Shown here: in pieces, positions 8,495-15,337 of the stretch
How the letters are laid out: every line of letters begins with the position of its first letter
Position numbering within the stretch: position 1 is the first letter of the stretch
Source of the DNA: Hymenobacter norwichensis DSM 15439
Lineage (GTDB): Bacteria; Bacteroidota; Bacteroidia; Cytophagales; Hymenobacteraceae
Direction of reading: 5' to 3'
NCBI RefSeq assembly: GCF_000420705.1
Contig: NZ_ATVL01000006.1
Location: forward strand, 620,001 to 684,000
Length of the DNA: 64,000 nucleotides
Translations under genes and position numbers: made by a program
The notes under the pieces: model-generated
Databases searched by the model: none
The model's input: the letters and a program-made list of their open reading frames with translations, nothing else
What the model was told of the DNA's origin: nothing

Positions 8495-9139
8495 ATGAAC
8501 CTAAATTTCCGTTTTTCGGCGCTGCTGTGCGCCATCCTGCTGCTTTTCACCACTTCAGCGCTGCAAGCTGCCAGGAAACCGAAGTTCAGTAAGAAGGATC
8601 AGCTGGTGACCATCAGCACCTCCCTCGGGGATATCAAGCTGGTGCTGTTTGATGCCACGCCCAAGCACAAAGCCAATTTCCTGAAGCTGGCCGAAAGCGG
8701 TTTCTACAACGGCACTACCTTTCACCGCATCATCCCCGATTTTATGATTCAGGGCGGCGATGCCAACTCCAAAGATGACGACCCTACCAACGACGGTGCC
8801 GGCCAGCCCAACGCCCCCACGATTCCCGCTGAAATCCGGCCCGAGTTCAAGCACAAGTTCGGCGCGTTAGCTGCGGCCCGTCAAGGCGACTTTGTGAATC
8901 CGGAGCGGGCCAGCAGCAGTTCCCAGTTCTACCTCGTGCAAAACCACCGCGGCGTCTCGCACCTTGATGGGCAGTACACGGTGTACGGGCAGGTAATCAG
9001 TGGCCTCGATGTGCTGGATAAAATTGCCGCCCAGCCCAAAAATGAGCGTGACCGGCCCCTCACTGATATTAAAATGACGGTGAAAGTGGAAAAGCTGAAA
9101 AAGAAAAAAATCGCCGAGCTGTACGGCTACCAGTATTGA
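8495..9139 (+). CDS. exported peptidyl-prolyl cis-trans isomerase, cyclophilin type
   Basis: Catalyses cis-trans isomerisation of prolyl bonds during folding of exported proteins. A signal peptide (MNLNFRFSALLCAILLLFTTSALQAA) precedes a cyclophilin domain of about 180 residues. Catalytic-site motifs are present: FHRIIPDFMIQGGD, the Arg of FHRI, ASSSSQFYL and HLDGQYTVYGQV. The acidic loop (DDDPTNDGAGQPNAP) is an insertion common in Bacteroidota cyclophilins. The C-terminal tail KLKKKKIAELYGYQY is characteristic of that group. The location is probably periplasmic. It is a single gene. Confidence 0.93.
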   Translation: MNLNFRFSALLCAILLLFTTSALQAARKPKFSKKDQLVTISTSLGDIKLVLFDATPKHKANFLKLAESGFYNGTTFHRIIPDFMIQGGDANSKDDDPTNDGAGQPNAPTIPAEIRPEFKHKFGALAAARQGDFVNPERASSSSQFYLVQNHRGVSHLDGQYTVYGQVISGLDVLDKIAAQPKNERDRPLTDIKMTVKVEKLKKKKIAELYGYQY

Positions 9140-9215
9140 GGTAACAGGTTGATATTTCGCTAATCGCCTTATTTAACGTATCGTCAGTAAACAAACCGCC
9201 CTCAACTACCAGCCT

Positions 9216-10121
9216 ATGCGCATTTTGATAACGGGTTCCAACGGATTGCTGGGGCAGAAGCTGGTTGACTTGCTGTACCGGCAGCTTGAGGTAGATGTAG
9301 TAGCTACTTCGCGCGGGACCAACAAACTGGCTGCCATTCATCCTGGCTTGCGTTTCGTGTCGCTCGACGTAGCCAACCAAGAGGAAGTAGAGGCCGTGCT
9401 GGCGCGGGAGCGGCCCACCCACCTCATTCACACAGCGGCCATGACCAACGTGGACGAGTGCCAGCTAAACCAGGACGCGTGCTGGGCTAGCAACGTGACG
9501 GCCGTACAACACTTGGTAGCGGCCTGCGCCCAGCATAGCGTGCATCTCACCCACGTTAGCACCGATTTCGTTTTTAGTGGCGAAGAAGGGCCGCTGGCGG
9601 AAGATGCCGTACCGGCGCCCATCAATTTCTATGGCAACAGCAAGCTGGCTGCTGAGCAACTGGTGCAAGCTAGCACCGGCCCGTGGGCCATTGTGCGCAC
9701 CGTGCTGGTATATGGTACCGCTCACGACTACGGTCGCACCAACATTGTGCTGTGGGTGCGTGACTCATTGCGCGCCGGCAAGGCCATCAACGTCGTCGAC
9801 GACCAGTACCGAACTCCAACTCTGGCCGAAGACTTGGCCCAGGGTTGCTGGCTGGTAGCGCAAAAAAGCGCCACTGGCATCTACCATATCAGCAGCAGCG
9901 AGGTGCTCACGCCCTACCAGATGGCCCTTCAGGTAGCCGACTACTTCCAATTGGATAAGTCGCTCATCACTCGGGTTGATGGCAGCACATTCTCGCAGCC
10001 GGCCAAGCGGCCGCCGCGTACGGGCTTCATCATCGAGAAAGCGCAGCGGGAACTGGGCTACCAACCCCACGATTTCCAGAGCGGTATTGCCATCCTGGCC
10101 CGCCAGACGGAGCCTTCGTAG
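9216..10121 (+). CDS. rmlD: dTDP-4-dehydrorhamnose reductase-like NAD(P)-dependent oxidoreductase
   Basis: Short-chain dehydrogenase of the extended type, related to RmlD, which makes dTDP-L-rhamnose for surface polysaccharide. 301 residues. The Rossmann motif GSNGLLGQ stands at residues 7-14, STDFVF is the serine of the catalytic triad, and FYGNSKLAAEQ holds the YxxxK catalytic pair in an SDR-like layout (Y at FYG, K at SKL). RTPTLAEDLA and the substrate-binding C-terminal region fit RmlD. No other rml gene is beside it, so the exact sugar substrate is uncertain and another 4-keto reductase is possible. Confidence 0.82.
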   Translation: MRILITGSNGLLGQKLVDLLYRQLEVDVVATSRGTNKLAAIHPGLRFVSLDVANQEEVEAVLARERPTHLIHTAAMTNVDECQLNQDACWASNVTAVQHLVAACAQHSVHLTHVSTDFVFSGEEGPLAEDAVPAPINFYGNSKLAAEQLVQASTGPWAIVRTVLVYGTAHDYGRTNIVLWVRDSLRAGKAINVVDDQYRTPTLAEDLAQGCWLVAQKSATGIYHISSSEVLTPYQMALQVADYFQLDKSLITRVDGSTFSQPAKRPPRTGFIIEKAQRELGYQPHDFQSGIAILARQTEPS

Positions 10122-10170
10122 CTGGTAGGCATATGTTGCGAGAAACAGAATAGTAACTGCTTATAACGCA

Positions 10171-10201
10171 AAAACCCCGCAGGCAGAACCAGCGGGGTTT
10201 T
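10171..10201. terminator. bidirectional terminator downstream of the RmlD-like gene
   Basis: Stem AAAACCCCGC / GCGGGGTTTT (10171-10180 with 10192-10201), loop of 11 bases. Read on the minus strand it also has a T run (GCGGGGTTTTTGCG), so it can end transcripts from either side, including the candidate minus-strand unit at 10.2-10.55 kb. Confidence 0.85.
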
Positions 10202-10380
10202 CACACACCTATTGCAACATTGTTCACTAACCTTCCTACTCCCTTAGTAGGGAAGGCCGTAATAATTAACACCTTTATCAGGATTCCAATAAGACAGTTC
10301 CGACGAAAAGGCCTCCAATCAACACTGCCGCTCCAGAGCGGAGTGCGTGTTCGCCAGCTAAAAACGGTACTATCTCTCCA

Positions 10381-10551
10381 TCAATCGTCTGAAAGCCAGA
10401 CCCAGTTGTTGTAACTCGTTGCCGAGTTGCCATTTCCAGAAGCAAGTAACGCAATGCGTGTCCCTGCCGACGCTTGAGAAGTAGTGACGCCATTATTAGC
10501 CGAGCCAAACAGCGAGAGAGTATGTCTTTTTAGTGCTTTTCCTTTTAGCAC
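10381..10551 (-). CDS. possible small Ser/Thr/Asn-rich peptide (GTG start)
   Basis: Not recognised. A 56-residue frame with a basic first part (MLKGKALKRHTLSLFG) and a Ser, Thr, Asn, Gly and Ala-rich second part ending NNWVWLSDD. The candidate start is GTG at 10551, almost at the predicted transcription start, so the message would be leaderless if translated. The basic leader plus small polar tail resembles a ribosomally made peptide precursor, but no modification enzyme is nearby. The reading frame is closed by a TAG just upstream. The competing frame on the same strand (ATG 10508) also reads plausibly, so a frameshifted remnant of a larger gene cannot be excluded. Confidence 0.35.
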   Translation of the reverse strand: MLKGKALKRHTLSLFGSANNGVTTSQASAGTRIALLASGNGNSATSYNNWVWLSDD

Positions 10552-10555
10552 ATTA

Positions 10556-10585
10556 CAAAACTAGGGCAATACGCTAGGCGAGTAA
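10556..10585 (-). promoter_or_regulatory. candidate promoter of the minus-strand unit at 10.2-10.55 kb
   Basis: On the minus strand TTA (10583-10585), a 19-base spacer and TAGTTTTG (10556-10563) match the Bacteroidota promoter TTG-N19-TAnnTTTG with one mismatch. Transcription would begin near 10550 and reach the terminator at 10171-10201, giving an RNA of about 380 bases. Confidence 0.5.
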
Positions 10586-10759
10586 AGGAAAAAAACTCAC
10601 TATTTGTGACTAGTGTTTTAGGGTATAACTATTGCTTTGCTTTAGTATAAAATAAATATTGGTGCTCTTTTGAAGGGAGTAAGAATAGTTTTGCGGTGTC
10701 GTGTAGAAGCTATGTGAGTGTATAAGCTCAATAAGTAAGCTTGATTTGTGACATAAAAA

Positions 10760-11764
10760 TTAGATGGTGCTTCGCTGTTTATTGACCGGCAGCAGTTGGC
10801 GCAACGATAAAGTGGTAGCCAGCAGGCACAATCCTGGAAGTGCCAACAGCCACCAAGCGTCCGGCGCCACCCTGCTGAAAGCCAGCAGCCGCCCCCAACT
10901 GGGAATTTCGGGCGGAAGCCCTACACCCAAAAAAGAAAGAGTGGTTTCGAGGGCAATGAGGGCGGCCATGCTGAGGGGAATAGTGGTAGCAATGGGCCCC
11001 CAGACGTTGGGCAGAAGATGATGCCGCACGATACGCCAGGGCGGCAAGCCGGCCGCAGTTGCCGCTTCCAGATACGGCAGTTGCCGCACCCGCTGTACCT
11101 CTGCCCGCACCAGCCGCGCCGATTGGGGCCAGGTAGTAAGTGTGAGCAGCACAACCAACCCCCAAAAGGTGGGTTCAGAGGCTGCTGCTACCGTAAGAAC
11201 CAGCAGCAACCGGGGAAGTGCGGCTAGCAAGGTTATCAGCGTCAGCAGCAGCCAGTCGGCCGGAAAGGCAATGGGCTTGCGCAGCCCCGTGATGCACGAC
11301 AGGAACCTGCCCACTAAAATGGCCACAGCCCCCAGGGCCAGTGGCCACCACCAAACCACCAAGCCATGGCTAGGAACTGTAACCAACACATAGCAAGCCG
11401 CGGCTAAAAAGCCACTCAGCCAATAACATGCGGGCAATTGTAGGCGCTGGTTGCCCCAGTACCCAGCCAGCAAGCCTAGCAAAGTGCCAAGGGCAGCGGC
11501 TAGCAGCGCAGCTGGTAGGCTAACACACAACGCAACGCGGGCTCCAAAAAGCAGAACCATTCCTACATCTTGCCCCAGCGGATCGGTGCCCAGCCCATGG
11601 TTTGGCGTGAGAGGAGGCGCAGAGGTATGCAGCAGGTCAGGGGCGAGGTATTGCTCCGGGAGCAGCCCTGCCCCAACGGCAGCAAGCAGCAGCAAACCCA
11701 GCCAGGTTACCGCCAGCCACTGCTGCCACCCGAAGCTCGTAGTTTGTTGGGGGGGCGGCCTCAT
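10760..11764 (-). CDS. peptide ABC transporter permease, DppC/OppC type
   Basis: Second membrane subunit of an oligopeptide/dipeptide ABC importer. 334 residues with the N-terminal helix, the GTDPLGQDVGMVLLFGARVAL motif typical of DppC/OppC and about six helices. The coupling-helix region is EAATAAGLPPWRIVRHHLLPNVWGP, where the EAA loop contacts the ATPase. The C terminus SFLGVGLPPEIPSWGRLL is diagnostic. A long insertion between residues 100 and 180 is Leu- and Ala-rich. Its ATG overlaps the stop of the previous permease by one base (TGATG), so the two are translationally coupled. No ATPase gene is adjacent. Confidence 0.88.
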   Translation of the reverse strand: MRPPPQQTTSFGWQQWLAVTWLGLLLLAAVGAGLLPEQYLAPDLLHTSAPPLTPNHGLGTDPLGQDVGMVLLFGARVALCVSLPAALLAAALGTLLGLLAGYWGNQRLQLPACYWLSGFLAAACYVLVTVPSHGLVVWWWPLALGAVAILVGRFLSCITGLRKPIAFPADWLLLTLITLLAALPRLLLVLTVAAASEPTFWGLVVLLTLTTWPQSARLVRAEVQRVRQLPYLEAATAAGLPPWRIVRHHLLPNVWGPIATTIPLSMAALIALETTLSFLGVGLPPEIPSWGRLLAFSRVAPDAWWLLALPGLCLLATTLSLRQLLPVNKQRSTI

Positions 11765-12831
11765 CAGCCTGTGGTTCGGATTCGTGGATCGGCCAGCTGG
11801 TATAGCCAGTCGGCTAGTAGGAGCGAGAATTGGCGGGTAAGCACCACCATCGCCACGCCACCCACTAGTACCGGATAGTCGCGGGCGGCAGCGGCGTCGG
11901 CTAATAGCCGGCCCAGGCCCGGCAGCGCAAAAATTAGCTCAACCACCACCGAGCCAGCTAATAAATTGGGTAGCAACTCGGTGTAGAGAGTAAGAATAGG
12001 CAGCAGCGCGTTGCGGAACGCATGACGCCGTAAAACCCGCCCGCTGGAAAGCCCTTTGGCCCGCGCTGTCAGAATGTAGAAGAATTGTAGCTCGTGGCGA
12101 AGTGCGGCGGCTAGCTGCAAGGTCGGTTCAGCGAGGCCCGTTAACACCAGGCTGGCCACGGGCAGTACCGCATAAGCTGGCGCAGTCAGAATGAGCGGTA
12201 GCGAAGTAGCAGCTTCATTGTCCAGCCCGAGCCCATAAGTTGGAAAGAGAGTTAAAAAGTCGGGGTTGGCTAGCAGCAGCAGCAGCAGCAGGGCTACCAC
12301 GAAAAGCGGCATAGAATCGAGCGTATACAGGCCCATTGCCACCCAACCAGTATGCGGGCGGGAAGCCAGCAGTAAGCCAAGCAGCAAGGAAAAGACAACA
12401 ATAAACAGCGCGGCCAAGCCGGAAAGTGGGAGCGTAATGAGCAGTGCCGAGCCTAATAGCCCGGCCACCGGCTCCCCAGTGCGGTACGAGCGGCCCAGGT
12501 TGCCGTGCACAACGTCGCGCAGCCAGTGGTGGTATTGATTGTGGGTGCCATTCCAGTGCCAGCGGCTGATTAGCAATTGCTCATCATCAATGGGAACTGT
12601 GGCCCGCGAAGCATAGAATACGGGTTCGGCTAGCCCTAAACGCTGAAGCCGGGCCTGCTGGGCTTGCCGAACCTGCTCGCCCGAGGCAGTAGTGCCGGTG
12701 GTAGTGTCGGTAAAGCGGGAGAGCAACTGCTGGTCGTCGGGTAACGTCCGCGTTAGTAGAAACAGCAGCGTTATAATGCCCCACGCGGTAAGTAACAGCT
12801 GAAATAAGCGACGCAGTACCTGACGCACCAT
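11764..12831 (-). CDS. peptide ABC transporter permease, DppB/OppB type
   Basis: First membrane subunit of the same importer. 355 residues. It starts MVRQVLRRLFQLLLTAWGIITLLFLLTRTLP, the usual DppB opening. HNQYHHWLRDVVHGNLGRSYRTGEPV is the conserved periplasmic region, and LTARAKGLSSGRVLRRHAFRNALLPIL is the EAA loop that docks the ATPase. A run of six leucine codons (CTG repeat at about 12272-12291) lies in a helix. The frame extends to 12927, but the ATG at 12831 begins 5 bases after the stop of the binding-protein gene and suits the protein. It overlaps the next permease by one base. Confidence 0.9.
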   Translation of the reverse strand: MVRQVLRRLFQLLLTAWGIITLLFLLTRTLPDDQQLLSRFTDTTTGTTASGEQVRQAQQARLQRLGLAEPVFYASRATVPIDDEQLLISRWHWNGTHNQYHHWLRDVVHGNLGRSYRTGEPVAGLLGSALLITLPLSGLAALFIVVFSLLLGLLLASRPHTGWVAMGLYTLDSMPLFVVALLLLLLLANPDFLTLFPTYGLGLDNEAATSLPLILTAPAYAVLPVASLVLTGLAEPTLQLAAALRHELQFFYILTARAKGLSSGRVLRRHAFRNALLPILTLYTELLPNLLAGSVVVELIFALPGLGRLLADAAAARDYPVLVGGVAMVVLTRQFSLLLADWLYQLADPRIRTTG

Positions 12832-12835
12832 ATAT

Positions 12836-14548
12836 CTACTGCCGGGCAGAAGCAAGTTGTAGCTGGGTGGCATCGTAGCCGGGGCGCGCACTGATGGCCT
12901 GAACCGTGCCAAGGCGACGTGACGCAATCAGCCGGTGGCGTGCGAAATACAGCACTGCCACCGGTGATTCCTGCTGCAACAGGACCTGAAAGCGTCGTAA
13001 TAAGCTAGCCTGCCGAAGTGGGTTCGGCTCGGCAGTAATGGCTTCAATCAAATGGTCACTTTCCGCGTTTTGGAAGCGGGGATAATTGATCATCCCAATG
13101 CCGCGGGAATGCATGATGGAAAAGAAGTTGTAGGCGTAGGGAGTACCATTGAGGGTATGCACGTACATATCCATATTCCCACTTTGCATTTGCCGCCGTA
13201 GCAGCGTACTTTCTTGAGGCCGCAGTTTAATCAGAACGCCCAGTTGCCGCGCAGTAGTCCGAAGCTGCGTGGCAATGGCCTCATGATCAGCAGCGCCGGC
13301 CTTATAAATAATATTGAGGACCAGTTGAATCTTGTTGCGCCACCATGTTTTGTCGGGATGCTGTTGCCAGCCGGCTTGGCTCAGAAGTGCGAGGGCCCGT
13401 TGCGGCGCAAATACCAGTAATGGCAGGCTGTCATTGTACGCCGGCTTGTCGTGCGGATTAATCAGGCCCACGCTGCGGTACGCCAACCCAGGTTGGGTGG
13501 CGCTTATCAGGCCCGGTATATCGAAAAGCATGCTCAGAGCCCGGCGAGTTAAGGGGTCTTTCAGGGCTGGGCGCTGCGTATTGAACCCTACCATGGTCAC
13601 GTCGTACGAATTAGCTACCGAGAACAGCAGCTTGGTGCTATCCGCCGAATGCCTAAGCCGGTTGAAATCCTGAGCGGGTGGCTCCGGATACAAGTCAATG
13701 TCGCCTCGGCGTAGTGCCAGTAGCGCCGTGGCATTGTCTGGAATGATGCGGTAGTCCAGAACCTCAGCTTGGGCCTGTAGCCACCGCGGCGGCTTATTAA
13801 GTTTGCTGCCCCACCAGTTCGGCTTGCGCTGTAACCGCAGATACTGGTTTTTCGCCCAAGCTGTAAGCTGGTAAGGGCCGCAACCGGGCTGCTTTTCCGG
13901 CGGAATGCTGCGGTAGCGGTTGGCAAGATTCAGCAGCGACGGGTAGCGCCGAAGAGCCGCCGCAGTATCTGCCCGTAACAGCGGAAGCGGCACTGCGCGC
14001 AGTGCCGCTTCCGGGTCTAGGCTGTGTTCGGACAGAATCAGATAGTCGCCCGATGCTATGATGACGTTTTGGGAAGAGCCTTTGCAAACCAGTGTAAACC
14101 GGCGTGGGTTGGCAGCGTCCAACTCGATGTCGAGAATTACGCCATACTGGGTGCGGGAGTACTCGGTAGGTAAGCGCGGGCAGTTCATCACCTTGAGAGT
14201 GAAAGCCACATCCCGGGCCAGTACCGGCTGCCCATTGTCCCAAGTTGCTTCCCGCCGAAGCGTATAGGTAAGCAAGGTGAAACTGTTGCGCCGACTAATA
14301 ACCGGCAACGATTCGGCCAGCCAGGGGGCAAAGCGCCCGTGCTCATAGTCGCCGGCCAGTAAGCTACAATGCCGAAGGTTAATAACTTCCACCGCCTGTG
14401 AGGAGGTTGCTGTCAGTGGCTCCAGCGTTTGAGGATCCTGAGCCCAGCGAATACGAACGGCCGGCGGGCCAGCGGATGGTGTGGTGCAGGCTGTGAGCCC
14501 GACACCACACAAAAGGAAGGCCGCTAATCCGGACAGGAAAGACTTCAT
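12836..14548 (-). CDS. oligopeptide ABC transporter substrate-binding lipoprotein (SBP family 5)
   Basis: Binds peptides or a similar substrate outside the inner membrane and delivers it to the two permeases downstream. 570 residues. The signal peptide ends in a lipobox GLTAC with the lipidated Cys at 21. The family-5 body is recognisable: VRIRWAQDPQTLEPLTA, RREATWDNGQPVLARDVAFTLKVM, GCGPYQLTAW, DYRIIPDNATALLALRRGDIDL, MVGFNTQRPALKDPLTRRALSMLFD and the C-terminal QESPVAVLYFARHR. The ATG at 14548 follows the repeat-peptide stop by 80 bases with no terminator between them. The ligand is unknown; context allows a peptide made by the neighbouring repeat gene, but this is a guess. Confidence 0.9.
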   Translation of the reverse strand: MKSFLSGLAAFLLCGVGLTACTTPSAGPPAVRIRWAQDPQTLEPLTATSSQAVEVINLRHCSLLAGDYEHGRFAPWLAESLPVISRRNSFTLLTYTLRREATWDNGQPVLARDVAFTLKVMNCPRLPTEYSRTQYGVILDIELDAANPRRFTLVCKGSSQNVIIASGDYLILSEHSLDPEAALRAVPLPLLRADTAAALRRYPSLLNLANRYRSIPPEKQPGCGPYQLTAWAKNQYLRLQRKPNWWGSKLNKPPRWLQAQAEVLDYRIIPDNATALLALRRGDIDLYPEPPAQDFNRLRHSADSTKLLFSVANSYDVTMVGFNTQRPALKDPLTRRALSMLFDIPGLISATQPGLAYRSVGLINPHDKPAYNDSLPLLVFAPQRALALLSQAGWQQHPDKTWWRNKIQLVLNIIYKAGAADHEAIATQLRTTARQLGVLIKLRPQESTLLRRQMQSGNMDMYVHTLNGTPYAYNFFSIMHSRGIGMINYPRFQNAESDHLIEAITAEPNPLRQASLLRRFQVLLQQESPVAVLYFARHRLIASRRLGTVQAISARPGYDATQLQLASARQ

Positions 14549-14628
14549 TGGCTAGGAAAAGCACTGCAAGGGGGCAGGGCAAGTTAACCAAGAAATCCGA
14601 GCCAGTTCTTATAAACTATTCCTGGGCC

Positions 14629-14976
14629 TTATTTGCCAGTCCAGCCGCCTGTGCCGTGGTCGTCGATACCCGTCCAACCACCGGTGCCATGGTCAGCGTT
14701 GTTAGTCGTTGGGGTGTCGATACCCGTCCAGCCTCCGGTGCCGTGGTCAGCATTGGTCGTTGGGGTGCCAGTGGTCGTGTCGATGCCTGTCCAGCCGCCG
14801 GTACCATGGGCGTTGTTGGTCGTTGGGGTGCCAGTAGTGGTGTCAATACCCGTCCAGCCGCCGGTGCCGTGGTCATCGGCAGTTTCAGCTACAGAAACAG
14901 TTTGAGTGGTAGCAACTTCAGGGCTAACGGTCAGGCTGCTGATTTGAAATAGAGCGAGGGCGATGAGGTTGAGCAT
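14629..14976 (-). CDS. small protein with five HGTGGWTG repeats
   Basis: Not recognised as any known family. 115 residues. A short hydrophobic N terminus (MLNLIALALF) and a Ser/Thr/Val-rich linker of about 25 residues precede five copies of HGTGGWTG(I/K), starting at residues 36, 57, 78, 96 and 107. The spacers TTTGTPTTNN shorten from copy to copy (period 21, 21, 18 and 11 residues). The last copy ends with GWTGK. The DNA repeats as well, with near-identical copies between about 14636 and 14880. Export is uncertain: the N terminus lacks a positive charge. A promoter-like element lies upstream. It is co-oriented with the peptide importer 80 bases downstream, so transcription may continue into it. 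Confidence 0.6.
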   Translation of the reverse strand: MLNLIALALFQISSLTVSPEVATTQTVSVAETADDHGTGGWTGIDTTTGTPTTNNAHGTGGWTGIDTTTGTPTTNADHGTGGWTGIDTPTTNNADHGTGGWTGIDDHGTGGWTGK

Positions 14977-15337
14977 GACGAGTGGTTGTTGTGTCGTTCA
15001 AGTGATTGATTGACACAAAGGTGTAGGCAAACCGGCCCCTTGGAAAGGAAAGAAGAGCAGCAAAAGTGATTTGTATCTATTAAATAAGTTACATGAATAT
15101 TTATAGTGCAAAATCGTTTTTCCCCCGAACGTATTATCCAATCCCTGGATAAGCCATGTTGTATATCAGGCTAAATGTGACATTGAGGCAAAAAAAAACC
15201 TCTATTTTCCTATTTTACAAAGGTTTCACTAGTGCAGGGCAGTAGTAAAGGAAAAAGCTGGTTATTTTGTGACGTAGATTCAGCAACCGAATCATTATTA
15301 AAAACGCCACGTAGCGTTTGTACACGTATGTTCCGGA
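14977..15337. other. AT-rich divergent intergenic region
   Basis: About 360 bases between the repeat-peptide gene (minus) and the orphan gene at 15338 (plus). The middle is clearly AT-rich (15060-15240). It contains the candidate repeat-gene promoter at 15016-15045. Immediately before the plus gene a GTAGCGTTTGTAC segment (about 15310-15322) resembles a -7 element with a three-base spacer. I see no RNA gene or repeat. Confidence 0.5.
15016..15045 (-). promoter_or_regulatory. candidate promoter of the repeat-peptide gene
   Basis: On the minus strand TTC (15043-15045), a 19-base spacer and CACCTTTG (15016-15023) are close to TTG-N19-TAnnTTTG with one mismatch in each box. The predicted transcript would begin near 15012, about 37 bases before the ATG at 14976. 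Confidence 0.45.

Larger units (their letters stand above)
10202..10759. other. AT-rich gap between RmlD-like gene and ABC importer
   Basis: About 560 bases without a recognised gene. The right half (10550-10750) is clearly AT-richer than the surroundings. The minus strand carries a good promoter (10556-10585), a 56-codon frame (10381-10551) and an overlapping 76-codon frame from an ATG at 10508 that ends at 10278. It ends at the bidirectional terminator. This may be a small-peptide gene, a small RNA or a decayed gene. Confidence 0.5.

Noticed and set aside
12272..12291. CAG-type triplet run that looks like a microsatellite
   Set aside because: It encodes six Leu in a membrane helix of the DppB-type permease and needs no further explanation, although its length could vary.
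14633..14905. Plus-strand frame of 90 residues with VQPPVPW repeats opposite the repeat peptide
   Set aside because: It is the antisense reading of the HGTGGWTG repeat; the minus-strand frame has the better start, linker and promoter, although which strand is coding rests on context.
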